A DNA stretch of 36,103 bases, taken from assembly GCA_031178045.1 (NCBI GenBank), contig JAPSJT010000010.1, positions 1-36,103 of the forward strand, written 5' to 3'. Position numbers and translations under genes: made by a program. The stretch is from Agromyces sp. Lineage in GTDB: Bacteria; Actinomycetota; Actinomycetes; Actinomycetales; Microbacteriaceae. The notes under the pieces are model-generated. The model did no database searches and was not told where the DNA came from. It saw only the letters and a program-made list of their open reading frames with translations. Position 1 is the stretch's first letter; each line of letters begins with the position of its first letter. Positions 20,382 through 28,678 of the stretch are shown here, piece by piece.

Positions 20382-20873
20382 TCAACGTTCGGGCGACGAC
20401 GCCGGCTCGGGCAGGAACACGCGCTTGTAGCTGCGCCCGTCGGGCAGTTCCACGGTCTGCGCCTCGAGCTGTCCGCGCGTCACGCGCTGGTAGATCGCCT
20501 GCGGTGTCACGCCGAGTCGGGCCGCAGCCTCGGAGACCGAGAGGCCGGGCAGGTCGGTCGGCACGCTCGACGGCCGGTCGCGCTTGCGCTTGCGGCTCGC
20601 CTCCTGGCGCGACGCGATCTCGGCGTCGTCGCCGGCCCAGCGGTACTTCGCCGCGGAGACGCTGAGGCCTGCGGCATCCGCGATCTCCTCCCACGTCGCG
20701 CTCGCGTCGAGCGCAGCCCGCACGGCCGTGAGCTGCGCGGGATCGGCCTCGAGCGCGGTGACGAGCGAGCGGATGCCGCGGAGCCTCGCGAGGGGCGCGG
20801 CATCCGTCGTCGACTGCTCGAGCCCGACGAGCTCGGCGAGCGCTCGCGCGGCGTCGGCGGAGAGGAAGCCCAT
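20382..20873 (-). CDS. Putative DNA-binding protein with two HTH-like segments
   Basis: ATWEEIADAAGLSVSAAKYRW and LSVSEAAARLGVTPQAIYQRVTRGQLEAQTVELPDGRSYKRVFLPE; ATG at 20873 just downstream of the acyl-CoA ligase. Confidence 0.65.
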   Translation of the reverse strand: MGFLSADAARALAELVGLEQSTTDAAPLARLRGIRSLVTALEADPAQLTAVRAALDASATWEEIADAAGLSVSAAKYRWAGDDAEIASRQEASRKRKRDRPSSVPTDLPGLSVSEAAARLGVTPQAIYQRVTRGQLEAQTVELPDGRSYKRVFLPEPASSPER

Positions 20874-20884
20874 GGTCTGCGACC

Positions 20885-22585
20885 TCAGCCGTTCAGCAGG
20901 CGGTTGCGCACCTCGCGGCGCAGCACCTTGCCGATGAGCGATCGCGGGAGGTCGTCGACCGCGACGACGCGCTTCGGCACCTTGTACGCCGTGAGCTCCC
21001 CACGCGCGTGCTCGCGGATCCCGGGCTCGTCGAGCGTCGCCCCGGGTTTCAGCACGACCACGGCGACGACCTGCTCGCCCGAGTGGTCGTCGGGCAGGCC
21101 GATGACGGCGCAGTCCTCGACGTCGGGGTGCGAGCGCACGGCCTCCTCGACCTCGCTCGGCGCGACGTTGAAGCCGCCGGTGATGATGAGCTCCTTGATG
21201 CGGTCGACGACCCGCACGAAGCCCTCGGCGTCGATCGAGACGATGTCGCCCGTGCGGAACCAGTCGGCGCCGCCATCGGTCGCGGGCACGAACACCGCCT
21301 CGGTCTCGTCGGGCTTCCTCCAGTATCCGGAGAACACCTGCGGACCGCGCACGATGAGCTCGCCCTCGGCGCCCGGCGCCACATCCGTCTGAGGTGCGTC
21401 GGGGTCGACGACGCGCACCTCGGTGGACGGCAGCGGCAGGCCGACCGTGCCGGCCCTGCGGTTCGGGGCGACGGGATTCGCCATGAGCACGGGCGAGCAC
21501 TCCGAGAGGCCGTAGCCTTCGACGAGGTATCCGCCGGTCGCGGCCTCCCAGGGCGCCACGACGTCGGGCGAGAGCGGCATGGCGCCCGAGATGGCGATGC
21601 GGATGCCCTCGAGCGACACGCCCTCTGCGGCGGCCGCCTTGGTGAGCCGGTCGTAGATCGGCGGCACAGCGGGGAGGAAGGTCGGCGGGCGCTTGCGCAC
21701 GACCTTCAGCACGAGTTCGGGGTCGAATCTCGGAAAGAGCACGAGCCGCGCCCCCATGCTCATCGCGAAGGTGAGGCAGAGCGTGAGCCCGTAGGCGTGG
21801 AACATCGGCAGCACCGCGTAGACGACGGCGGTGCCGCGTTCGATCTCGGGCACCCAGGCTCGCGACTGCGCCGCGTTCGTCGTGAGGTTGGCATGTGTCA
21901 GCGTCGCGCCCTTCGGGCTGCCGGTCGTGCCGCTCGTGTACTGGATCAGTGCGACGTCGGAGGCCTCGGGTCCGATGATGTGCGCGTCGATGCGCTCGGA
22001 CGCCACGAGCCGCCGCCAGGGGGTCGTGCCCCGCACCTTCGTGGTGAGCGCCGCACGCGACGCTCGCGCCTTCGCGATCGGCAATCGCAGGAGCGCTCTG
22101 GTGAGGAACGGCATCGCACGAGTGACGTCGACGGAGACGATCGCGTCGACCGCGACATCCGCCGGGAACGCCTGGATCGTGTCGACCACCTTGTCCCACG
22201 CGATGACGACGCGCGCTCCGTGGTCTTCGAACTGGTGCCGCAGCTCGCGGGGCGTATAGAGCGGATTGTGCTCGACGACGATCCCGCCGAGCCGGAGCAC
22301 GGCGTAGAACGCGACGATGTGCTGCGGGCAGTTCGGCAGCACGATGGCGACGGGATCGCCCTTCTGCACGCCGAGCAGGCGCAGGCCCTCGGCCGCGCGC
22401 TCGATCTGCTCACCGAGCTCGGCGTAGCTCGTCGTGCGCTCGAAGAACTCGAGGGCGACCTGATCGCCGTACTGCTCGACCGACTCGCGCACGAGGTCGA
22501 AGAGCGAGCCGGTCTGCTCGTCGATGTCGTGCGGCACGCCGTCGGCGTAGCTGCCGAGCCACGGCCGAGGGGTCGTGATCGCCAC
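20885..22585 (-). CDS. Long-chain fatty acid--CoA ligase (AMP-dependent synthetase)
   Basis: YTSGTTGSPKGATLTHANL, EGYGLSECSPV, DWFRTGDIVSIDAEGFVRVVDRIKELIITGGFNVAPSEVEE. Confidence 0.95.
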   Translation of the reverse strand: MAITTPRPWLGSYADGVPHDIDEQTGSLFDLVRESVEQYGDQVALEFFERTTSYAELGEQIERAAEGLRLLGVQKGDPVAIVLPNCPQHIVAFYAVLRLGGIVVEHNPLYTPRELRHQFEDHGARVVIAWDKVVDTIQAFPADVAVDAIVSVDVTRAMPFLTRALLRLPIAKARASRAALTTKVRGTTPWRRLVASERIDAHIIGPEASDVALIQYTSGTTGSPKGATLTHANLTTNAAQSRAWVPEIERGTAVVYAVLPMFHAYGLTLCLTFAMSMGARLVLFPRFDPELVLKVVRKRPPTFLPAVPPIYDRLTKAAAAEGVSLEGIRIAISGAMPLSPDVVAPWEAATGGYLVEGYGLSECSPVLMANPVAPNRRAGTVGLPLPSTEVRVVDPDAPQTDVAPGAEGELIVRGPQVFSGYWRKPDETEAVFVPATDGGADWFRTGDIVSIDAEGFVRVVDRIKELIITGGFNVAPSEVEEAVRSHPDVEDCAVIGLPDDHSGEQVVAVVVLKPGATLDEPGIREHARGELTAYKVPKRVVAVDDLPRSLIGKVLRREVRNRLLNG

Positions 22586-22594
22586 TCGCGCCGC

Positions 22595-23572
22595 CTACGC
22601 CGCGCCGTCGAACATGCTCGTGACGGAGCCGTCCTCGAAGACCTCGTGGATGGCACGGGCGAGGAGCGGTGCGATCGGCAGCACGGTCAGGCGGTCCCAG
22701 CGCTTCTCGGCGGGGACCGGGAGGGTGTCGGTGACGACGACGGAGTCGATGAAGTCGGACTGGAGGATCTCGGTCGCCGGGTTCGAGAACACGGCGTGGG
22801 TCGCGGCGACGACGACGCCGATCGCGCCGTTCGCCTTGAGCGCCTCAGCGGCCTTCACGATCGTGCGGCCGGTGTCGATGAGGTCGTCGACGAGCAGGCA
22901 GACGCGGCCGTCCACGTCGCCGACGATCTCGTGCACCGAGACCTGGTTCGGCACGAGCGGGTCGCGGCGTTTGTGGATGATCGCGAGCGGTGCGCCGAGC
23001 TTGTCGCTCCAGATGTCGGCGACGCGCACCCGCCCCATGTCGGGCGAGACGACGGTGAGCGTCGCCGGGTCGAGCTGCTCGCGGAAGTGCTCGAGCAGTA
23101 CGGGCATCGCGAAGAGGTGATCGACCGGGCCGTCGAAGAAGCCCTGGATCTGCGCCGCGTGCAGGTCGATGGACATGATGCGATCGGCGCCGGCCGCCTT
23201 GTAGAGGTCGGCGACGAGGCGCGCGGAGATGGGCTCGCGACCGCGGCCCTTCTTGTCTTGGCGGGCGTACGGGTAGAACGGGGAGACCACGGTGATGCGC
23301 TTGGCCGATGCGCGCTTCAGCGCGTCGACCATGATGAGCTGCTCCATGAGCCACTCGTTGATCGGCGAGGCGTGGGACTGGATCACGAACGCGTCGGTGC
23401 CGCGCACGCTCTCGTCGAAGCGCGCGTAGAGCTCGCCGTTCGCGAACGTGCGCGCGTCGGTGGGCATCAGCTCGGTGCCGAGCTCGTCGGCGATCTGCTG
23501 GGCGAGCTCTGGGTGGGCGCGCCCCGAGACGAGCACGAGGCGCTTCGATCCGGTGGTCTCGATTCCCGACAT
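22595..23572 (-). CDS. prs: Ribose-phosphate pyrophosphokinase
   Basis: KRLVLVSGRAHPELAQQIADELGTELMPTDARTFANGELYARF, YPYARQDKKGRGREPISARLVADL, CLLVDDLIDTGRTIVKAAEAL; SD GGAGAGGA. Confidence 0.96.
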   Translation of the reverse strand: MSGIETTGSKRLVLVSGRAHPELAQQIADELGTELMPTDARTFANGELYARFDESVRGTDAFVIQSHASPINEWLMEQLIMVDALKRASAKRITVVSPFYPYARQDKKGRGREPISARLVADLYKAAGADRIMSIDLHAAQIQGFFDGPVDHLFAMPVLLEHFREQLDPATLTVVSPDMGRVRVADIWSDKLGAPLAIIHKRRDPLVPNQVSVHEIVGDVDGRVCLLVDDLIDTGRTIVKAAEALKANGAIGVVVAATHAVFSNPATEILQSDFIDSVVVTDTLPVPAEKRWDRLTVLPIAPLLARAIHEVFEDGSVTSMFDGAA

Positions 23573-23607
23573 GTGGTGTGTCCTCTCCACCCGCGTGAGC
23601 CGGTGCG

Positions 23608-25065
23608 TCAGTCGGCGGCTGCGTCGATCGATGCCGAGCCGGATGCCTCGCCGGCGGCCTCGGCGGCTCGGGCCGCTGCGGTGCCGGGTCGGTGCTTCTG
23701 GACCCATCCCTCGATGTTGCGTTGGGGTGCCACGTTCACGGCGAGGGCGCCCGCGGGAACATCTTTGCGAACGACGGTGCCGGCGGCCGTGTAGACCCCG
23801 TCGCCAATCCTAACGGGCGCGACGAACACCCCGTGCGACCCCGTGCGCACGTGCGAGCCGACCTCGGAGTGATGCTTCCGCACGCCGTCGTAGTTGGCGA
23901 AGATCGAGCCCGCCCCGATGTTCGAGTGCTCGCCGACCGTGGCGTCGCCGATGTACGAGAGGTGGGGCACCTTGCTGCCCTCGCCGATCGTCGCGTTCTT
24001 CGACTCCACGAAGGCGCCGATCTTGCCGTCGCTGCCGAGCACAGTGCCGGGCCGCAGATACGAGAAGGGGCCGACGGATGCCCCATCGCCGATCACCGAC
24101 AGCGTGGCATCCGTGCGCTTCACCTCGGCGTTCGCGCCGACCTCGCAGTCGACGAGCGTCGTGTCGGGGCCGATCACGGCCCCCGCCGCGATGACGGTCG
24201 CGCCCTTCAGCTGCGTGCCGGGCCGGATCGTGACATCGGGCTCGAGCTTCACGTCGAGGTCGATCCACGTCGTGGCGGGGTCTTCGATCGTCACGCCGTT
24301 CAACTGCCAGCCGCGCACGATGAGCGCGTTCAGCCGGGCGGCCGTCTCGGACAGCTGGGCGCGATCGTTGATGCCGGCGACGAGCCAGGGCTCGCTCACG
24401 GGCACGGCCTCGACCTCGGAACCCGCTTCGCGGAGCAGCTGGATGACATCGGTGAGGTACTTCTCGCCCTGCGCGTTGTCGGTCGTGAGGTTCGCGAGGT
24501 GGTCGCGCAGCGCTCCGACGCCGAACGCGTAGATGCCCGCGTTGATCTCGTCGATCGCCCGCTCGTCGTCGCTGGCGTCCTTCTGCTCGACGATGCGGTC
24601 GAAGGCGCCGTTCGCGTCGCGCACGACCCGCCCGTAGCCGTTCGGGTCGTCGTAGCGTGCCGAGAGCACGGAGGCGTGCGCGGCACGGCCGCGGTGGCGT
24701 TCGAGGAAGGCGGCGAGCGTGTCGGCGTCGAGGAGCGGCACGTCGCCGTTCAGCACGAGCACCTCGCCGTCGAAGTCATCGGGCAGGGCGGCGATCGCCT
24801 GCTCGACCGCTCGACCGGTGCCCGGGATCTCGTCCTGGTCGACGACCACGGTGCCGGGGAGCACCGACTCGACGGCCGCGGCGACCTGGTCGCGCTCGTG
24901 ACGCACGACGGCGATGACGTGCGCCGCATCGAGCGCCCGCGCCGTGCGCAGCACGTGCGCGACGATCGGCGAGCCGGCGAGGGGGTGCAGGAGCTTCGGG
25001 GTGGCCGATCTCATGCGGGTGCCCTGGCCGGCGGCGAGCACGATGATGGCGAGTTGCTGGTCCAT
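23608..25065 (-). CDS. glmU: Bifunctional UDP-N-acetylglucosamine pyrophosphorylase / glucosamine-1-phosphate N-acetyltransferase
   Basis: LAIIVLAAGQGTRMRSATPKLLHPLAG; left-handed beta-helix hexapeptides; NYDGVRKHHSEVGSHVRTGSHGVFVAPVRIGDG. Confidence 0.96.
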   Translation of the reverse strand: MDQQLAIIVLAAGQGTRMRSATPKLLHPLAGSPIVAHVLRTARALDAAHVIAVVRHERDQVAAAVESVLPGTVVVDQDEIPGTGRAVEQAIAALPDDFDGEVLVLNGDVPLLDADTLAAFLERHRGRAAHASVLSARYDDPNGYGRVVRDANGAFDRIVEQKDASDDERAIDEINAGIYAFGVGALRDHLANLTTDNAQGEKYLTDVIQLLREAGSEVEAVPVSEPWLVAGINDRAQLSETAARLNALIVRGWQLNGVTIEDPATTWIDLDVKLEPDVTIRPGTQLKGATVIAAGAVIGPDTTLVDCEVGANAEVKRTDATLSVIGDGASVGPFSYLRPGTVLGSDGKIGAFVESKNATIGEGSKVPHLSYIGDATVGEHSNIGAGSIFANYDGVRKHHSEVGSHVRTGSHGVFVAPVRIGDGVYTAAGTVVRKDVPAGALAVNVAPQRNIEGWVQKHRPGTAAARAAEAAGEASGSASIDAAAD

Positions 25066-25066
25066 G

Positions 25067-25138
25067 CTCCGCCACCAGGATTCGAACCTGGTCCTCACAG
25101 CTCCAAAGGCTGTCGTGCTGCCGTTACACCATGGCGGA
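25067..25138 (-). tRNA. tRNA-Gln(UUG)
   Basis: TCCGCCATGGTGTAACGGCAGCACGACAGCCTTTGGAGCTGTGAGGACCAGGTTCGAATCCTGGTGGCGGAG; acceptor TCCGCCA/TGGCGGA, anticodon loop CUUUGGA, T arm CCAGG-TTCGAAT-CCTGG; no encoded CCA. Confidence 0.95.
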
Positions 25139-25241
25139 CCGCGCGGACGATCGCCCGGCGCGCATCAAGTCTGCCATGGCCGCCGGGCGCGGTGCGGCGG
25201 CATCCGCTCGCCCGCACCCCCCACGCTGCGCTCTCGAGAGG

Positions 25242-25270
25242 GCTCCTGCGAGCGACCGCGCTCCTGCGAG
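25242..25270. repeat. Direct repeat upstream of the marR-type gene
   Basis: GCTCCTGCGAG at 25242-25252 and 25260-25270, 18-bp period. Confidence 0.6.
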
Positions 25271-25279
25271 AATGAGCGG

Positions 25280-25771
25280 GTGGCGGATACTGACGAGGTC
25301 GACCGGATCGTACGCGATTGGGAGCGCGAGCGGCCCGACCTCGACTTCGCACCCCTGCAGGTGCTCTCGCGAGTGGCGCGGCTCTCCAAGCACCTCGACC
25401 GGGCGCGCCGTCAGGCCTTCGCCCGCTCGGAGCTCGAGGCATCCGAGTTCGACGTGCTGTCGGCGCTGCGGCGGGCGGGCGCTCCCTACCGACTCTCCCC
25501 CAAGCAGCTCCTGCAGCAGACGCTCGTCTCGAGCGGCACCATGACCAACCGCATCGACCGACTGGTCGAGCGAGGGCTCGTGACGCGGCAGACCGACCCG
25601 AACGACGGTCGCGGCATCCTGGTCGAGATGAGCCCCGCCGGACTCACTCGAGTGGATGCCGCGATCACCCGCCTCGTCGACGCGGAGTCGGAGCTGCTCG
25701 AGGGGCTTCCGGCCGCAGAGCAGAAGCGGCTCGCCGCACTGCTGCGAAAGCTCAGCCTCGGGTTCGACTGA
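25280..25771 (+). CDS. MarR family transcriptional regulator
   Basis: GTG start; FDVLSALRRAGAPYRLSPKQLLQQTLVSSGTMTNRIDRLVERGLVTRQTDPNDGRGILVEMSPAG winged-HTH. Confidence 0.92.
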   Translation: MADTDEVDRIVRDWERERPDLDFAPLQVLSRVARLSKHLDRARRQAFARSELEASEFDVLSALRRAGAPYRLSPKQLLQQTLVSSGTMTNRIDRLVERGLVTRQTDPNDGRGILVEMSPAGLTRVDAAITRLVDAESELLEGLPAAEQKRLAALLRKLSLGFD

Positions 25772-25807
25772 GCGCATCGACGCACACCCGCCCGAGTAGC
25801 GCCGGCC

Positions 25808-26467
25808 CTACCGGCGAAGCACCTTCCGCGCGAGCCAGTTGCCGACGAACTGCACGATCTGCACGAACACGACGATGAGCAGGACTGCCGCCCAGGTGAC
25901 CGCCGGCTCGAACTGCCGGTAGCCGTACACGAGCGCGAAGTTGCCGAGCCCGCCGCCGCCGATGAAGCCGGCGACCGCCGTCATGTCGACGAGTGCGACC
26001 AGCACGAACGTGTAGCCGAGGACGAGCGGACCGAGCGCCTCGGGAAGCACGACCGTGCGCAGGATCCGGAGCGGCCCGGCGCCCATCGAACGCGCCGCCT
26101 CGATGACCCCCGGCGACACCGTGAGCAGGTTCTGCTCCACGATGCGCGCGATCGCGAACGACGCGGCGAGCGAGAGCGCGAAGATGAGCGCGTTGTTGCC
26201 GATGCCCGTGCCGATGACGAGACGGGAGAGCGGCTGGACCGCGGCGATGAAGATGATGAACGGGATCGGCCGGAAGAAGTTGATGATCACGTTCACGATC
26301 GTGAACACCGGCGCGTTCGACAGGAGGCTGCCCGGCCGGGTCATGTAGAGCACGATGCCGAGCAACAGCCCCGCCGCGCCGCCGATGAGGAGCGTGAGCG
26401 CCACCATGTAGAGCGTCTCGACCGCGGCGACCCAGAACTCGGACTGGAGTTCGAACAGGCGATCCAT
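25808..26467 (-). CDS. metI: Methionine ABC transporter permease
   Basis: ETLYMVALTLLIGGAAGLLLGIVLY, EAARSMGAGPLRILRTVVLPEALGPLVLGYT (EAA loop); follows metN with TGATG overlap. Confidence 0.93.
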   Translation of the reverse strand: MDRLFELQSEFWVAAVETLYMVALTLLIGGAAGLLLGIVLYMTRPGSLLSNAPVFTIVNVIINFFRPIPFIIFIAAVQPLSRLVIGTGIGNNALIFALSLAASFAIARIVEQNLLTVSPGVIEAARSMGAGPLRILRTVVLPEALGPLVLGYTFVLVALVDMTAVAGFIGGGGLGNFALVYGYRQFEPAVTWAAVLLIVVFVQIVQFVGNWLARKVLRR

Positions 26468-27495
26468 CAGCCCACCTCCGTCACGTCGACGCGCTCGGCG
26501 ATGGTCGCGATGACCGCGTCGACCGCTGCATCCGGCCCGCGCAGCGCGAGCGTGAGGTGGCCGAACGCGCGCCCCTGGATGTCGTTGATGCCGCCGTAGA
26601 CGAGCTCGAACTCGACGCCGGCCCTCGCGAGCTCGAGGAAGACCGCGGCCTGCGAGGCGTCACCGTCGCGGAACGAGATCGTGACGATGCGCCCGTCGTG
26701 CCGCTCGCGGAGCACCGCGAGTTCGGCCGGTGACGGGATTCCCTTCACGACCGTCGCGACGAATCGCTGCGACGACGGATTCTGCGGGTTCGAGAAGACG
26801 TCGAAGACGGGCCCGTGCTCGATCACCCGACCGGCATCCATGACGGCGACCTTCGTGGCGATCGACTGGATGACATCCATCTCGTGCGTGATGACGATGA
26901 TGGTCACGCCGAACTCCCGGTTGACGCGCTTCAGGAGCTCGAGCACCTCCTGCGTCGTCTCGGGATCGAGCGCGCTCGTCGCCTCGTCGGCGAGGAGCAG
27001 CCGGGGGGAGGTCGCGAGCGCGCGGGCGATGCCGACGCGCTGCTTCTGCCCGCCCGAGAGCTGGTCGGGAAAGTTGCGCGCCTTGTCGGCGAGCCCGACG
27101 AAGTCGAGGAGTTCGGCGACGCGCGCGGCGACCTCGGCCCTCGACGCGCCCGCGACGGTGAGGGGGTAGGCGATGTTCTGCCACACCGTCTTCGAGTTGA
27201 AGAGATTGAACTGCTGGAAGATCATTCCGATGCCGAGCCGGATGCCGCGGAGTTCGCGCTCGGACATCGTCGTGATCTCGCGGCCGTCCACCTCGATGCT
27301 GCCGGACGTCGCGGGCTCGAGTGCATTCACGAGCCGGACGAGCGTCGACTTGCCGGCACCCGAGTACCCGATGATGCCGTACACGTCACCGGGTTCCACC
27401 TCGAGGTCGACCTGGTCGATGGCGACCACGGGCGCCCCCGTGCGGTCGGGGGCGGGATACGTCTTCGTGACGTTCCGCAGGGCGACGAGCGCCAT
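26467..27495 (-). CDS. metN: Methionine ABC transporter ATP-binding protein
   Basis: MALVALRNVTKTYPAPDRTG, GYSGAGKSTLVRLVN, LSGGQKQRVGIARAL, ADEATSALDPETTQEVLELL; C-terminal NIL domain; SD AGGAGGAGG. Confidence 0.95.
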   Translation of the reverse strand: MALVALRNVTKTYPAPDRTGAPVVAIDQVDLEVEPGDVYGIIGYSGAGKSTLVRLVNALEPATSGSIEVDGREITTMSERELRGIRLGIGMIFQQFNLFNSKTVWQNIAYPLTVAGASRAEVAARVAELLDFVGLADKARNFPDQLSGGQKQRVGIARALATSPRLLLADEATSALDPETTQEVLELLKRVNREFGVTIIVITHEMDVIQSIATKVAVMDAGRVIEHGPVFDVFSNPQNPSSQRFVATVVKGIPSPAELAVLRERHDGRIVTISFRDGDASQAAVFLELARAGVEFELVYGGINDIQGRAFGHLTLALRGPDAAVDAVIATIAERVDVTEVG

Positions 27496-27571
27496 GAGAT
27501 CCTCCTCCTGCAACGCCGCGCAGGGCGGCGGACGCCGAGTCGTGCGTCCACCGCCCGCGCGGCGAGCTGAT

Positions 27572-27591
27572 CCGATCGCCGAAGCGATCGG
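27572..27591 (-). terminator. Intercistronic cUUCGg hairpin between metQ and metN
   Basis: Minus strand CCGATCGC-TTCG-GCGATCGG, 8-bp perfect stem with canonical tetraloop. Confidence 0.6.
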
Positions 27592-27602
27592 CTCGGTGTC
27601 GA

Positions 27603-28496
27603 CTAGCCCTTGGCGGCCTTCGTGTCGGCCTCGACCTTGGCGAGCGAGTCGAGGAGGTCGGCGACGGGCGTCTTCACGGACACCGCGGTGTCGCCCGAGG
27701 CCTCGATGAGTCCGGCCTGCACCTCGGGGTCGTTCTGGAAGATGTCGACGAGCTTCAGGTAGGTCTCGTTCTCGGCGTCCTCGGCGCGCGTCGCGAAGAT
27801 GTTCACGTACGGCAGCGCGTTGGGGTCGCTCGGGTCGTCCTGCGCGATCGCGTCGTCGAACGAGAGACCGGCGTCCTCGACGAAGTCGTTGTTGATGACC
27901 GCGGCGGCGACGTCGGGCAGCGAGGTGGGCGTGAGGGACGCTTCGAGGGCGGTGACCTCGACCTTCGACTTCGCCTCGTCGATGTCGGCGAGGTCGGAGA
28001 AGATCGTGCCGCCGCTCTTCAGCTCGATGAGCCCGGCCGACTGCAGCACGAGCAGTGCGCGCGCCTGGTTCGATGCGTCGTTCGGCACGGCCACGGTCTC
28101 GCCCTCGGCGATGTCGTCGACCGACTCGTACTTCGTCGAGTAGAGGCCGAGGGGGTAGATCGCCGTCGAGCCGACCGGCACGAGGTCCTCGCCCGACGAC
28201 ACGTTGTAGTCGGCGAGGTACACGATGTGCTGGAACTGGTTGAGGTCGAGCTCGCCCTCGGTCGTCGCCGGGTTCGGCTGCGCGTAGTCGGAGAAGTCGA
28301 CGATCTCGATCGTGATGCCCTCGTCGGCGGCGGCCTCCTCGAAGGCGGCCCACTGCGGGTCGGCCTTGCCGACGACGCCGATCTTCACGACGTCGGAGGC
28401 GCCGTCGCCGCCCGCGGCGGGCGACGCGCACGCGGCGAATCCGGCGAGGAGGGGCAGGGCGGCGATGGCGGCGAGGAACTTGGTGGTGCGTGACAT
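27603..28496 (-). CDS. metQ: Methionine-binding lipoprotein, MetQ/NlpA family
   Basis: Lipobox LLAGFAAC; KIGVVGKADPQWAAFEEAAADEGITIEIVDFSDYAQPNPATTEGELDLNQFQHIVYL. Confidence 0.94.
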   Translation of the reverse strand: MSRTTKFLAAIAALPLLAGFAACASPAAGGDGASDVVKIGVVGKADPQWAAFEEAAADEGITIEIVDFSDYAQPNPATTEGELDLNQFQHIVYLADYNVSSGEDLVPVGSTAIYPLGLYSTKYESVDDIAEGETVAVPNDASNQARALLVLQSAGLIELKSGGTIFSDLADIDEAKSKVEVTALEASLTPTSLPDVAAAVINNDFVEDAGLSFDDAIAQDDPSDPNALPYVNIFATRAEDAENETYLKLVDIFQNDPEVQAGLIEASGDTAVSVKTPVADLLDSLAKVEADTKAAKG

Positions 28497-28537
28497 GCGG
28501 GACTTCCTTTCGGCTGGGCGCGCACGTTCGGCTGCTG

Positions 28538-28566
28538 GTGGCATGGAGCAGGCATGGCTCCGCCAC
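28538..28566 (-). promoter_or_regulatory. Hairpin in metQ 5' UTR
   Basis: GTGGC-AT-GGAGC-AGGCATG-GCTCC-GCCAC (+ strand): two stacked 5-bp stems with a 2-nt bulge. Confidence 0.45.
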
Positions 28567-28613
28567 GGTTCGTGTCGTGGGGGCTTCGATGCCGCGAACG
28601 CGGGCGCACTCCT

Positions 28614-28654
28614 ACGTTATGCGAAGGATCTTCGCCCTATTGACCACGTGGTCA
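28614..28654 (-). promoter_or_regulatory. metQ promoter region with two dyads
   Basis: Candidate -10 TAACGT (28614-28619, minus strand); GCGAAG-GAT-CTTCGC at 28621-28635; perfect 14-bp palindrome TGACCACGTGGTCA at 28641-28654; locally AT-richer than surroundings. Confidence 0.5.
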
Positions 28655-28678
28655 CGATGCGTCACAGTTCCTGCGGTG

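Noticed and set aside
21008-23794. 928-aa plus-strand ORF opposite the acyl-CoA ligase and prs
   Set aside because: Antisense shadow; composition artefact of GC3 bias.
25800-25816. CGCCGG-CCCTA-CCGGCG hairpin at the convergent marR/metI ends
   Set aside because: Only a 6-bp stem overlapping the metI stop codon, no U-tract; plausible but too weak to call a terminator.
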